In this document: piece after piece, positions 29,745-41,680 of the stretch | Layout: every line of letters starts with the position of its first letter | Position numbering within the stretch: the first letter of the stretch is position 1 | Assembly (NCBI GenBank): GCA_030323885.1 | Contig: CM059194.1 | Coordinates: 24,974,780-25,038,779, forward strand | Direction of reading: 5' to 3' | DNA: 64,000 bases | Origin: Branchipolynoe longqiensis | Taxonomy: Eukaryota > Annelida > Polychaeta > Phyllodocida > Polynoidae | The notes under the pieces: generated by a model | Database searches by the model: none | Seen by the model: only the letters and a program-made list of their open reading frames with translations | Told to the model about the DNA's origin: nothing | Translations under genes and position numbers: made by a program

Positions 29745-32730
29745 AGAAAACCACCACCCACACTACCACCCACATCACCACCCACACCACCACCTGCACC
29801 ACCACCGGCACCACCACCCACACCACCACCCACACCACCACCCGCACCACCACACACACCACCACCCACACAACCACCCGCACCACCACACACACCACCA
29901 CCCACACCACCACCCGCACCACAACCCACACCACCACCTGCACCACCACCCACACCACCACCCGCACCACCACACACACCACCACCTGCACCACCACCCA
30001 CACCACCCCCCACACCACCACCCCCACCACCACCCACACCACAACCCACAGAACCACCCACACGACCAACCACACCACCACCCACACCACCACCCGCACC
30101 ACCACCCGCACCACCACCCACACCACCACCCACACCAGAACCCACATCACCACCCACACTACCACCCACACCCCACACCACCACCCACACCACCAACCAC
30201 ACCACCACCCACATCACCACCCACACCACCACCCACACCACCACCCACACCACCACCCGCACCACCACCCACACCACCACACACCACCACCCACACCACC
30301 ACCCACACCACCACCCACACCACCACACACACCACCACCCACAGCACCACCCACACCACCACCCACACCACGACCCACACCACCACCCACACCACCACCC
30401 ACACCACAACCCACACCACCACCCACAGCACAACCCACAGAACCACCCACACCACCAACCACACCACCACCCACACCACCACCCACACCACCACCCACAC
30501 CACAACCACACCACCACCCACACCACCACCCCCACCACCACCCACACCACCACCCACACCACCACCCCACCCCACCACCCACACCACACACCCACCCCAC
30601 CACCCACACCACAACCCACACACACCACCCACACCACCACCCACACCACCACCCACAGCACAACCACACCACCACCTGCACCGCACACCCACACCACCAC
30701 CCACAGCCACACTCACACCACCACCCACACCCACCACCCACACCACCACCCACACCACAACCCACAGAACCACCCACACCACCACCCACACCACCACCCA
30801 CACCACCACCCACACCACCACCCACACCACAACCCACACCACAACCCACACCACCACCCACACCACCACCCACCCCACCACCCACACCACAACCCACAGA
30901 ACCACCCACACCACCACCCACACCACCACCCACACCACCACCCACACCACCACCCACACCACCACCCACACCACCAACCACACCACCACCCACACCACCA
31001 CCCACACCACCACCCACACCACAACCCACACCACCACCCACACCACCACCCACACCACCACCCACACCACCACCCACACCACCACCCGCACCACCACCCA
31101 CACCACAACCCACACCACCACCCACACCACCACCCACACCACCACCCACACCACACACACCACACCCACGAACCACCCACACCACCACCCACACCACCAC
31201 CCACACCACCACCCACCACACACAACCCACAACCACCACCCACACCACCACCCACACCACCACCCACACCACCACCCACACCACCACCCACACCACAACC
31301 CACACAACCACCCACACCACCACCCACACCACCACCCACACCACCACCCACCACCACCACACCACCACCACACCACCACCCACACCACCACCCACACCAC
31401 CACCCACACCACCATCACCCATGCCACAACCCACACCACCACCCACACCACCACCCAGGCAACCACCCACACCACCACCCACACCACCACCCACACCACC
31501 ACCCACACCACCACCCACACCACCACCCACACCACCACCCACACCACCACCCACACCACCACCCACACCACCACCCGCACCACAACCCACACACCACCCA
31601 CACCACCCCTCACACCACCACCCACACCACCCCTCACACCACCCACACCACCACCACCAACACCACCCCTCACACCACCACCCACACCACCACCCACACC
31701 ACCACCCACACCACCACCCACACCACAACCCACACACACCACCCCACACCACACCCACCACCACCCACACCACCACCCCACACCACAACCCACACCACCA
31801 CCCACCACCACACCACCACCCACACCACCACCCACACCACCACCCACACCACAACCCACACCACCACCCACACCACCACCCACACCACAACCCACACCAC
31901 CACCCACACCACCACCCACACCACAACCCACACCACCACCCACACCACCACCCACACCACAACCCACACCACCACCCACACCACAACCCACACCACCACC
32001 ACACCACAACCCACACCACAACCCACACCACCACCCGCACCACCACCCACACCACCACCCACACCACCACACACACCACCACCCACACCACCACCCACAC
32101 CACCACCCACACCACCACCCACACCACCACCCACACCACCAACCACACACCACCCACACCACCACCCACACCACCACCCACACCACCACCCACACCACCA
32201 CCCACACCACCACACACCACCACCCACACCACCACCACACACCACCACACCCACACCACCACCCACACCACCACCCACACCACCATCCACACCACCACCC
32301 ACACCACAACACCACCCACACCACAACACCACACCACCACCCACACCACCACCCACACCACCACCCGCACCACCACCCACACCACCACCCACACCACCAC
32401 CCACACCACCACCCGCACCACCACCCACACCAACACCCACAGCACCACCCACACCAACACCAACACCCACACCACCACCCACACCACCACCAGCAGCACA
32501 ACCCACACCACCACCCACAACACCACCAGCACTACCACCCACACCACAACCCACACCAACACCCACCACAACACCCACACCACCACCAGCACCACCACCC
32601 ACAACCACCACCCACACCACCACCCACGCCACCACCAGCACCACCACCCACAACACCACCAGGACCACCACCAACACCCACATCAACACCCACAACACCA
32701 CCAGCACCACCACCCACACCCACACCGCAT
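29745..32730. repeat. 12-bp minisatellite (caccacccacac), 3 kb
   Basis: About 250 variants of caccacccacac with aac, cgc and agc substitutions. The plus strand is nearly G- and T-poor. All three plus frames and several minus frames stay open for hundreds of codons, giving false genes of about 1,000 residues (His/Pro/Thr-rich or Trp/Gly/Val/Cys-rich). Confidence 0.96.
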
Positions 32731-32787
32731 CTTAGTGACACTATGTTTTCTTGGCTCTATCCTTGTCCAACGAGACACATAGCAAAT

Positions 32788-33445
32788 TGTGTGTCTGTAT
32801 GTGTGTCTGTCTGTGTGTCTGTCTGTGATGTCTGTGTGTCTGTATGTGTACCTGTTTGTGTGTCTGTGTGTGTGTATGTGTGTATGTCTGTGTGTATGTG
32901 TGTATGTCTGTGTGTCTGTCTATGTGTCTGCATGTGTGTCTGTTTGTGTGTCTGTATGTGTGTATGTCTGTGTGTTTGTCTGTGTGTCTGTCTATGTGCC
33001 TGAATGTGTGTCTGGACGTGTGTCTGTATGTATGTGTATCTGTCTGTGTGTATGTCTGTGTGTCTCTTTGTGTGTTTGTCTGTGTGTCTGTCTGTGTCTG
33101 TGTGTCTGTCTGTGTGTCTGTCTATGTGTCTGTATGTGTGTCTGCTTGTGTGTATGTCTGTGTGTATGTATGTGTGTCTGTCTGTGTGTCTGTCTATGTG
33201 CCTGAATGTGTGTCTGGACGTGTGTCTGTATGTGTGTATGTATGTGTGTATCTGTTTGTGTGTCTGTATGTGTGAATGTCTGTGTGTCTGTCTGTGTGTA
33301 TGTCTTTGTCTCTGTCTGTGTGTGTCTGTGTGTCTGTCTGTGTGTCTGTATATGTGTCTGCTTGTGTGTATGTATGTATGTCTGTCTGGTCTGTCTGTGT
33401 GTCTGTCTGGTCTGTCTGTGTGTCTGTGCACGTGCGTCTTTCTGT
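32788..33445. repeat. Minisatellite tgtgtctgtctg / tgtatg
   Basis: TG-rich tandem units of about 10-12 bp (tgtgtctgtc, tgtgtatgtc), almost adjacent to the CACCAC array but of different sequence. Confidence 0.93.
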
Positions 33446-33682
33446 CTTTCTCGGATTATTTTTTCTAAATGGCTAATTTGGGTAAGCCATTACTCCTGGC
33501 AACGAGAAAACATGGTATATACTAACTATGTGTTTGAAGATGGCACCCAGCTGGTCTACGAGGTGCCCGTAGCCATATATACCTCTTTATTGCGTTGGTG
33601 TGGTTATTGTAGTTAGCTAAGTTGTACTAACAACTCTCATAAAACAAACAAATCAGCTACATAGTTGTTTCCTTCTTTTTTT
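33446..33682. other. No feature seen
   Basis: No recognised gene or repeat family. Confidence 0.35.
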
Positions 33683-33930
33683 TTTGTTGAAGATTTATAC
33701 TGCCTATCATGGATAAGCCTGAATAGGCTTGTTTTCACCATTAGACGGGTTTGTCGATAGAAAGCCCTAGCCTACACTTTTACTGACCCAAGGGATTTTT
33801 AACCTCCCACACCACATAGACATGGTATGAGAGCAACTGGCCTTTGATGTCGCTGTAAGTTATACATAGGGGTGGAAATCCAAATTGGCAGAGATGGGGG
33901 CACGGGGAATCGAACCACCGACTTTCCTAG
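33683..33930 (-). mobile_element. SINE3 copy 2
   Basis: Minus strand ggttcgattccccgtgcccc (B-box), ctctgccaatttggatttcc, and the same body as 8047-8352; the A-box end is missing. Confidence 0.83.
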
Positions 33931-34085
33931 ATACCAGAGCGCAATCGGGCATGTTTATAGCATCTCTTTCTTTTTTAAGTGGCAAGTTTAAATTGTAATC
34001 TATTTCAAAACGCTCGTTCCAGCTGTTTTGTGGTCACTTCTGCCCTGTAGAAATCGTGCGTATGCGCGCCGCAGCTCCATTACCA

Positions 34086-34425
34086 GCGGAGACCAGACGG
34101 GATGACCGAATGAGTTGAGCGTCCGTCTCCCATTTTGGTAGATCGTGGGATTAGAACCGTGGTTGTGTCAAACCGATGACTTAAAAATGTATACTTGTCA
34201 CACTTCCCATTGAGGCATTCGGTATAGGATAGAAAAAGGGCTGGTCGGTTCAGTGCCAGGATAATGTGACTGGGTGAGATATCAGATCATGGTGCTGGGG
34301 GCCTGGTCTCATGGTGGGGCTGCACCATAAAGTCGCCACGAGTGTGCACCATCACAAGTCGGTGCCTCTCCTCATGTGACCTTAGATGTTGCTTGGAAGT
34401 AAAACTCCAACAACCAAACCAACTG
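34086..34425 (+). mobile_element. SINE1 (head type a), near full length
   Basis: gaccagacgggatgaccgaa, gcgtccgtctcccattttgg, gtcaaaccgatgacttaaaa, ggataatgtgactgggtgag, ggtgctgggggcctggtctc, then the tail gatgttgcttggaagtaaaa. Confidence 0.88.
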
Positions 34426-34519
34426 TATATATCACCAGCAGCAGACGGTCGATGAGCCTTTAGTGAGACTGTCCGTGGGAACGCGCCGCTGTTGCATGCC
34501 GGACAGGTGAGCGGCTAGG

Positions 34520-35332
34520 TGGGGGGTATGGGTGGGGAGAGTGGGGGGGGGGGGGGGTAGGCGGTTGGGGGGGGGAGAGTAGGGGGAGACGGGGGTAGGC
34601 GGTTGGGGTGGGGGGAGAGTGGGGGAGACGGGGGTAGGCGGTTGGGGGTGGGGGGAGTGGGGGGAGATGGGGGTAGGGGATTGGGGGTGGGGGAGAGTGG
34701 GGGGAGACGGGGTAGGCGGTTGGGGGTGGGGGGGGTGGGGGGGAGGGGGGTAGGGGTGGGGGGGGGGGGGGGGGGGGAGGGGGGGTAGGCGGTTGGGGGT
34801 GGGGGGGGAGTGGGGGAGACGGGGGTAGGCGGTTGGGGGTGGGGGGGAGTGGGGGGAGACGGGGTAGGCGGTTGGGGTGGGGGGGGGGGGAGTGGGGGGA
34901 GACGGGGGTAGGCGGTTGGGGGTGGGGGGGGGGGGGTGGGGGGAGACGGGGGTAGGCGGTTGGGGGTGGGGGGGAGTGAGGGGAGATGGGGGTAGGCGGT
35001 TGGGGTGGGGGAGGTGGGGGGAGACTGGGGTAGGCGGGTTGGGGGGGGGGGAGAGTGGGGGGAGACGGGGGTAGGCGGTTGGGGGTGGGGGGAGTGAGGG
35101 GAGATGGGGGTAGGCGGTTGGGGTGAGGGAGAGTGGGGGGAGACTGGGGTAGGCGGTTGGGGGGGAGAGTGGGGGGAGACGGGGGTAGGCGGTTGGGGGT
35201 GGGGGGAGTGAGGGGAGATGGGGGTAGGCGGTTGGGGTGAGGGAGAGTGGGGGGAGACTGGGGTAGGCGGTTGGGGGTGGGGGAGAGTAGGGGGAGACGG
35301 GGGTAGGCGGCTGTGGGGGGAGGGGGGGGAGT
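34520..35332. repeat. G-rich minisatellite (gagacgggggtaggcggttg...)
   Basis: Units of about 30 bp with gggggagacgggggtaggcg + gttgggggtgg, about 25 copies; the plus strand has dense runs of 4-14 G. Proline-rich minus ORFs are artefacts. Confidence 0.94.
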
Positions 35333-35550
35333 GAGTCCACACAGTAGGCAGGACGTAATGGATAGGCCCTTGTTGGCGGAAGCTGGAAATTGGGGCCGAA
35401 CGTCTAAAGAGTAAACACATTCATAATACAAAAAGAGAAAATAAAAACAACAAAAAAACACCATAAAACAAGAGTCATATAAGATAGAATATGCGTCTGT
35501 AATTGCTATTATGTGTGTGTTGTGTGAGTGAGCTGCTCGCCAGGTTATTT
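35333..35550. other. No feature seen
   Basis: AT-rich spacer without recognisable features. Confidence 0.35.
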
Positions 35551-35655
35551 TTAAGTTGCATAGTCCGATGATTTGAAGTTTCTGTCATCTTTCTGAGATA
35601 AATATATTAAGTTGATTGTTATAATCCACCTTACTTTAGTTTGAAGTAACTGTCG
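35551..35655 (+). mobile_element. MITE-A copy 6, truncated
   Basis: ttaagttgcatagtccgatg and the first 100 bp of the body to gtttgaagtaact, then cut off just before the 11-bp array. Confidence 0.8.
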
Positions 35656-35704
35656 GTTTGACAATCTGTGAACACCGGACGCGCTGTCCACTCGGTGCAC
35701 GACA

Positions 35705-36470
35705 GCATGTGGGGTAATATGTGGCCAGTATGTGGCCAGTATGTGGGCAGTATGTGGGAAGCATGTAGGCAGTATGTGGGCAGTATGTGGGCAGTTTGTG
35801 GGCAGCATGTGGGCAGTATGTGGGCAGTATGTGGGCAGTATGTGGGCAGTATGTGGGCAGTATGTGGGCAGTATGTGGGAAACACGTGGGCAGTATGTGG
35901 GAAGTATGTGGGCAGTATGTGGGCAGTATGTGGGCAGTATGTGGGCAGTATGTGGGCAGTATGTGGGAAACATGTGGGCAGTATGTGGGCAGTATGTGGG
36001 CAGTATGTGGGCAGTATGTGGGCAGTATGTGGGCAGTATGTGGGAAACATGTGGGCAGTATGTGGGCAGTATGTGGGCAGTATGTGGGAAACATGTAGGA
36101 AGTATGTGGGAAGTATGTGGGCAGTATGGGGGCAGTATGTGGGCAGTATGTGGGCAGTATGTGGGCAGTATGTGGCCAGTATATGACAAGTATGTGACAT
36201 GTATGTGGGTACTAAGTGGGCTATAAGTGGGCAGTATGTGGGCAGTATGTGGGCAGTATGTGGGCAGTATGTGGGCAGTATGTGGGCAGTATGTGACAAG
36301 TATGTGGCCAGTATGTGACAAGTATGTGGGTACTAAGTGGGCTATAAATGGGCAATGTGTTGGCAGTATGTGGGCAGTATGTTGGCAGTATGTGGCCATT
36401 ATGTGGTCAGTATGTGAGAAGTATGTGAGAAGTATGTGAGAAGTATGTGGGTATTAAGTGGGCTATAAGT
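35705..36470. repeat. 11-bp minisatellite (gtgggcagtat)
   Basis: Long runs of perfect 11-bp units with rare gtgggaaacat, gtggccagtat and gtgacaagtat variants. 11 bp is close to one helical turn. Confidence 0.95.
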
Positions 36471-37135
36471 GGACAGTATGTGGGGTGTATTGGCATATGT
36501 GGGCAGTATATGGACAATATGTGGGGAGTATGTAAGGTGTGTGTGCAGTATGTGGGTTGTATGTGGGAAGTATGTGGGAAGTATGTGGACAGTATGTGGG
36601 CAGTATGTGGGTTGTGTGTGGGCAGTATATGGGATGTATGTGGGCTGTATATGGGCTGTATATGGGCAGTATGTGGGCAGTATGTAAGGTGTATGGGCAG
36701 TATGTAAGTGGTGTGGGAAGTATGTGAACTGTGTGGGCAGTATGTAAGGGGTGTGGGCAGTATGTGAACTATGTGGGCAGTATGTAAGGGGTGTGGGCAG
36801 TATGTGAACTGTGTGGGCAGTATGTAAGGGGTGTGGGAAGTATGTGAACTGTGTGGGCAGTATGTAAGGGGTGTGGGAAGTATGTGAACTGTGTGGGCAG
36901 TATGTAAGGGGTGTGGGCAGTATGTGAACTATGTGGGCAGTATGTAAGGGGTGTGGGCAGTATGTGAACTGTGTGGGCAGTATGTAAGGGGTGTGGGAAG
37001 TATGTGAACTGTGTGGGCAGTATGTAAGGGGTGTGGGCAGTATGTGAACTATGTGGGCAGTATGCAAGGGGTGTGGGCAGTATGTGAACTGTGTGGGCAG
37101 TATGTAAGGGGTGTGCAGTATGTGAACTGTGTACG
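36471..37135. repeat. 40-bp minisatellite derived from the 11-bp unit
   Basis: After a degenerate transition, a 40-bp unit (gtatgtgaactgtgtgggca + gtatgtaaggggtgtgggca) repeats about ten times to 37125. Confidence 0.9.
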
Positions 37136-37239
37136 ACAGTGCTTGTTTAGTTGTTGTGGATAAGTAGTGTGTGAGTAGCAGGATGTGGGCAAAGAAGTGC
37201 AAGTTATGTGAACAAGTCTATGTGACGCGGATATGAGCC

Positions 37240-37600
37240 TATGAGTACAATGTGAGCAGTGTGTGAGCAGCTCCTGAGCTAAGCGTGAGCAGTGTACAGA
37301 CAACGTGTGGGCAGTGTGTGAGGGATGTATGTGCGCAGTATGTGAGTTGTATCTGAGCAGTATGTGAGCAATGTGAGCAGTATGTGAGCAGTATGTGAGC
37401 AGTATGTGAGCAGTATGTGAGCAGTATGTGAGCAGTATGTGAGCAGTATGTGAGCAATGTGTGAGCGGTATCTGAGCAGTATGTGAGCAATGTGTGAGCA
37501 GTGTATGAGGAGTACAAAGGCAGTGTACGGTCAGTGTGTACAGTGAATATAAAGCATGTGTGCAGTGTGTGAGTAGTGTGTGAGCAGTGTGTGAGTAAGG
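37240..37600. repeat. 11-bp minisatellite (gtgagcagtat)
   Basis: Tandem gtgagcagtat with degenerate edges; related to the arrays at 35705 and 59575. Confidence 0.9.
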
Positions 37601-37793
37601 ACATCGGACGCAGTGGACAGCACAGAGGCTGCACCCAGGGACGCATGGCCTTGTGCACGGCACATGTGACATTCGGACCGGGAACATAGAGAAAGAACAT
37701 GTTGATTGTCTGTGTGGTGCGTCACAAGGTTACAAGGGAACACACAACAAGGGAACAGTCCATAGATACACAGCATAAGAGTGTTACTGTTAG
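37601..37793. other. No feature seen
   Basis: No recognised gene or repeat family. Confidence 0.3.
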
Positions 37794-37796
37794 TAA

Positions 37797-38340
37797 TACC
37801 CCAGTCACATGAGAGCCTGTGTTCGCCGCCAACCTCCTTACGCCCAAAAGGTCGCCAACCACCCAGTGTCCCACTCGATACATTGATTAAAAAATGTGGT
37901 TGGTGCCAGGGCAGTGCCAGGTCGGCACTGGGGCAGTGCCGGGGTGGCACCAGGGTGGCGCCAGATCAGCGGTGCCGATCACACGGTGAGCGCGGCATTG
38001 CATGCGCCAACCTGGTGCCCATCTGGCGCTGGCCTGACGGTGACAGGTCGCCACCAACTTGCCAACCAAGAGGTCAGTGGCCTGGCAGCACCAGGTCGGC
38101 GCCAGGGCAGCACCAGGTTGGCGCCAAGTCGCTAACCACTTTTTAATGGCACCTACCAAACTGGTCGCAAGGAGGTTGCAAGTGCAGCAGCTGCAACCTC
38201 CTGCGTCCAACATTTCTGAAATGGTCGGTTGGCAACCTCACGGTGCCAGCTCATAACGAGGGCGTAAGGAGCGTGTAATGGGGACATTTTGACATCGCGA
38301 ATCAATCCTAAGCAATCGCAGGCCTCGTGTGACTGGGGTA
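37797..38340. mobile_element. Foldback MITE-E
   Basis: Ends TACCCCAGTCACATGAGAG and, inverted, TACCCCAGTCACACGAGGCC; flanks TAA / TTC, unclear. The interior reiterates words around ggttggcgccag, gcaccaggtcgg and their complements. Confidence 0.78.
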
Positions 38341-38489
38341 TTCCACAGAATGGAGTCCACCAGATTTGACTGACGCAGCACCAAGCAGCGCTTGCGGTGT
38401 ATGCCGTCCGGGCGCCACCTTGCGGACATGCCTCGCACTATCAACACCCAGCCCCATCCCTATCCACCCACATCCACCCTGGTTCATTA

Positions 38490-39465
38490 CAGTTGTGTGT
38501 CTGTGTTGTGTAGGTGTGTGAGTGGGGATTGTGTGAGTATGTGTGTGGCGTGTCTGGCGGGGTGTGTGTGAGTGCGGGTGGTATGTGTACGTGTGTGGCA
38601 TGTCTGGCGGGGTGTGTGTGAGTGTGTGTTGTGTGTGTACATGTGTGGCGTGTCTGGCGGGGTGTGTGTGAGTGTGTGTTGTGTGTGTACGTGTGTGGCG
38701 GGGTATGTGTGAGTCCGGGTTGTGTGTATGTATGGGGTGTGTGTGAGTCCGGGTTGTGTGTACGTGTGTGGCAAGGTATGTGTGAATCCGGGTTGTGTGT
38801 ATGTGTGTGGCGTGTGTGATGGGCTGTGTGTGAGTGTGGGTTGTGGGTGTACGTGTGTGCCAGGGTATGTGCTAATCCGGGGTGTGTGTATGTGTGTGGC
38901 ATGTGTGACATGTGTGAGTGCGAGCTGTGTCTGTATGTGTGTGGCGAGTGTGGAGGATGTGTGTGAGTGGGGGTTGTGCATGTACGTGTGTGGTGTGGGT
39001 GTGTTGGGGTGTCTGAGTTTGGGTTGTGTGAGTATGTATGTGGTCTGTGTGTTGGGGTGTGTAAGTGCGGGTTGTGCGTGTACGTATGTGACGTGTGTGG
39101 CCGGGTGTGTGTGAGTGCGGGTTGTCTGAGTACGTTTGTGGCGTGTGTGGCGGGTGTCTGAGTGGGGTTGTGCATGTACGAATGTGGTGTGGGTGTGTTG
39201 GGGTATGTGAGTTTGGGTTGTGTGAGTATGTGTGTGGCGTGTGTGGTGGGGTGTGTGAGTGTGGATTGTGTGAGTATGTGTGTGGCGTGTGTGGTGGGCT
39301 GTGTGAGTTTGGGTTGTGTGAGTATGTGTGTGACGTGTGTGGCGGTGTGTGTATGAGTGCGGGTTGTGTGTGTATGTGTGTGGTGTGGGTGTGTTGGGCT
39401 CTGTGAGTGGGGGTTGTGTGAGTATGTGTGTGGCATGTGTGTTGGGGTGTGTAAGTGCGGGAAGA
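38490..39465. repeat. GT-rich minisatellite, about 50-bp unit
   Basis: Units contain gtgtgagtgcgggttgtgtg, gtacgtgtgtggcgtgt and ctggcggggtgtg, with length variation. Long His/Thr-rich minus ORFs are artefacts. Confidence 0.92.
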
Positions 39466-40040
39466 CTTGCTATCCGGACCGCACTTCATTCACACCTCTC
39501 GCTATCTCCTCTCTGCTGGCCATGCTCCTCCTTAATAATGTCTGAAAAGAGTTCCAGGAGGGGGAGCCCGCCAGCATTTCACTTTCTACTCTTACTCTGT
39601 CCGTGTCTTTGGTTCGCTGGTCACCATAGATGAAATAGACAAGGTCCTTTGACTTAACTCTCCTCATTTCTCTTTCCTATACTCTACCCTTTTTTTCTCT
39701 CCCAGGCTTACTTCTCCCCCATATCAAGGGAGTTGTTTGCTTGGGTGGGGCCCTTTATCTTATCGTTTCTCTTACTTTGTTCTTGTTACTGGAACCGCTG
39801 GACCCACCTTTACCTGTCCCTTCCTCCTAAACCCTTGCTGCTGTCGATTGGATATGAGTGCTGTGCTACCACCGGACCGGAGTGATTCGGGGTCGCCCCA
39901 ACGATTCATCATTTTAATTGTTGTAAAGACATCCCTAGCTTCTACAACTGTCCCACCAGAAGATTAATCTTCAACCAAAGATTGGACCAATTTATCGGTG
40001 CCTCTTTATATTGCTTCAGTTCTGCAGGCAGTAACCATCA
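39466..40040. other. No feature seen
   Basis: Pyrimidine-rich in parts (39655-39715). No gene or repeat family recognised. Confidence 0.35.
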
Positions 40041-40043
40041 TAA

Positions 40044-40572
40044 TAGCCCTGTCACACTACGACGTATCTCGGTGGCGTGCTGCCAACATGCAAAATCACT
40101 TTTAATTGTCGAGAAACGTCAAACTTTTCGGCATCAGCGCAACGTAGTGGTAGCGTGCAGCCGATGTTGTGGTTAAAGTTTTGTACGCTGTCCTGATATG
40201 ACCTTAGATGTTGCTAGGATGTAAAACAATAAAAAGCAAAAGTTTGGCGCAACGTATGTGAACGACACTCACGCCTGCGCCGCGTCAGTGGAAAAAAGTA
40301 TTCGTACATCCAACGTGCTTCTAATGTATCTCGACGACCCCCTAACATCGCCATAACATTGGCACCCACGCGTTGGCGCACGTTGAAAGTTTTGTGCAAG
40401 CACAAAACTTCGTCGATTCCCTGACGCACGCTGCCGACCGTCGCAGTAGATGAATGAATACCAATGTGCGCCTAACGCGCGCATAACGCCTCCTGACGTC
40501 TCCCGACGTTTCGCCAAAAAAGGACACACGTCGCCGCGCGTTGGCGAGAAACATCGTAATGTGACGGCACCA
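40044..40572. mobile_element. Foldback MITE-C copy 3
   Basis: Ends TAGCCCTGTCACACTACGAC and, inverted, TGGTGCCGTCACATTACGAT, with exact TAA duplications at 40041-40043 and 40573-40575. Interior words cgttggcg, acgcacg, aacgtag. It contains a SINE1 tail. Confidence 0.87.
40186..40238 (+). mobile_element. SINE1 tail inside MITE-C
   Basis: ctgtcctgatatgaccttag, atgttgctaggatgtaaaac, aataaaaa: only the 3' end, either a short 5'-truncated insertion or a captured fragment. Confidence 0.75.
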
Positions 40573-40594
40573 TAATGTTACAAACCCCCCAGAA

Positions 40595-40672
40595 GTCAAG
40601 TAAGTGCAGGTTGTGTGTGTACGTGTGTGGTGTGTATAGGGGGGTGAGTGTGTGGGTGGGGGTGACGTGCAC
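40595..40672. repeat. Isolated unit of the 38.5-kb GT array
   Basis: agtgcaggttgtgtgtgtac + gtgtgtggtgtgtat matches one unit of 38490-39465, 1.1 kb away. Confidence 0.65.
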
Positions 40673-41137
40673 ACTATGGGTGCGTACCTAAATGCCGCAC
40701 CGACACTAGAACCCAGCTTATGGAAGTACCTTTAGGATCAGCAAACCAGATGACTGGCATCTCCCAGTCTCATCCCCAGGACGCATGTTATGTGTCAGAT
40801 GTGTAATTCATGAGTGATTTTATTTTTTGTCACCGACGCGAAAAGATGTGCGTGTAGGGGGGAGGGGTGTGGAAGGGGGGGAGGGGGTGGAAGGGGGGAA
40901 GGGGGGGGGAGGGGCTTAAAAGTCATCCATCCTGTGATGAGATGAAGTATGGATTATTTAACGAAAGAATCACTGGTACATTTTTATATGCATTGCGTCT
41001 GGGAATATAAAGGTGAGGATAGTGTAGGATTTGCACAATTTAATTTGTATCCGGGTGCTTTGTTTCTATATGTGTAATATTTAATATATAAAGGAGCCCC
41101 AAACATATAGATATATCAAACATATATGTTTCCGAGG

Positions 41138-41139
<2 letters not shown>
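40673..41139. other. No gene; G-rich stretch at 40855-40918
   Basis: ggggaggggtgtggaagggg-type purine run near 40855-40918; otherwise nothing recognised. Confidence 0.4.
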
Positions 41140-41140
<1 letters not shown>

Positions 41141-41168
<28 letters not shown>

Positions 41169-41170
41169 CA
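41141..41170. repeat. (TA)n microsatellite
   Basis: Short TA run. Confidence 0.85.
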
Positions 41171-41211
41171 AATGTATGTATATAATTTGGTCCCTTCTAT
41201 ACATATATATA

Positions 41212-41395
41212 TGTAATGGTCTGCACTGACCTCTCGGGTAAGGAACCAAATAGACAGGTACGCGTGGTTAGCTGTGGTGACATCAGGGAGCCTAGGTGGT
41301 GTAGTGGTTAGCATACTGGCCCGGAATGCAAGAGCTGTGGGTTCGGGTCCCATTCCAGGCGCAATATTTCCTATTTTCATCACCCCTCCATCACA
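41212..41395 (+). mobile_element. SINE2 copy 2
   Basis: taatggtctgcactgacctc, aatagacaggtacgcgtgg, then the tRNA-like core ggtggtgtagtggttagcat ... gggttcgggtccc and ttttcatcacccctcc. Same layout as 28200-28377, including the upstream module. Confidence 0.83.
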
Positions 41396-41680
41396 TGTAT
41401 GTGCTATATAATTTATTATGTGTATATAAATAAAGAATAGTCCTGAATGTTTTCACAATTTCAGTGCTCCTTCTGGGCACCTCTTGCTTCCCAACACCCC
41501 TTATTCTCAGTACCCCCCCCCCCCTCCTGTAACCAGGCACTCTCTGCTTCCCCTTTCCTGGGAACCAAATCCAACGGTCTCCCAGCTCTCACTTCGAAAT
41601 TCTAAATGACGTGCTCGGACGTACTGTCCCCTCTTCTCTCTCCCTAACGAACCAGGAAACATTATATATATATATAATGG
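41396..41680. other. No gene seen; poly-C near 41514
   Basis: C run at 41514-41525 and a (TA)n stretch just before 41681. Confidence 0.35.

Noticed and set aside
29699..33003. Plus-strand ORFs of 1,010-1,090 codons rich in His, Pro and Thr, and minus ORFs of up to 796 codons
   Set aside because: All arise from the CACCACCCACAC tandem repeat, which has no stops in several frames. Low complexity, overlapping open frames on both strands and no gene context.
34432..35464. Proline-rich minus ORFs of about 300 codons
   Set aside because: Translation of the G-rich minisatellite.
35551..37700. His/Thr/Pro/Tyr-rich ORFs on the minus strand and Gly/Val/Trp-rich ORFs on plus
   Set aside because: Artefacts of the 11-bp and 40-bp arrays.
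38441..39489. 331-codon His/Thr-rich minus ORF
   Set aside because: Artefact of the GT-rich array.
41285..41350. Functional tRNA gene (tRNA-like sequence with good A- and B-boxes)
   Set aside because: It is part of a dispersed element with a second copy at 28200-28377. I did not find convincing acceptor-stem pairing. The same holds for the SINE1, SINE3 and SINE4 heads.
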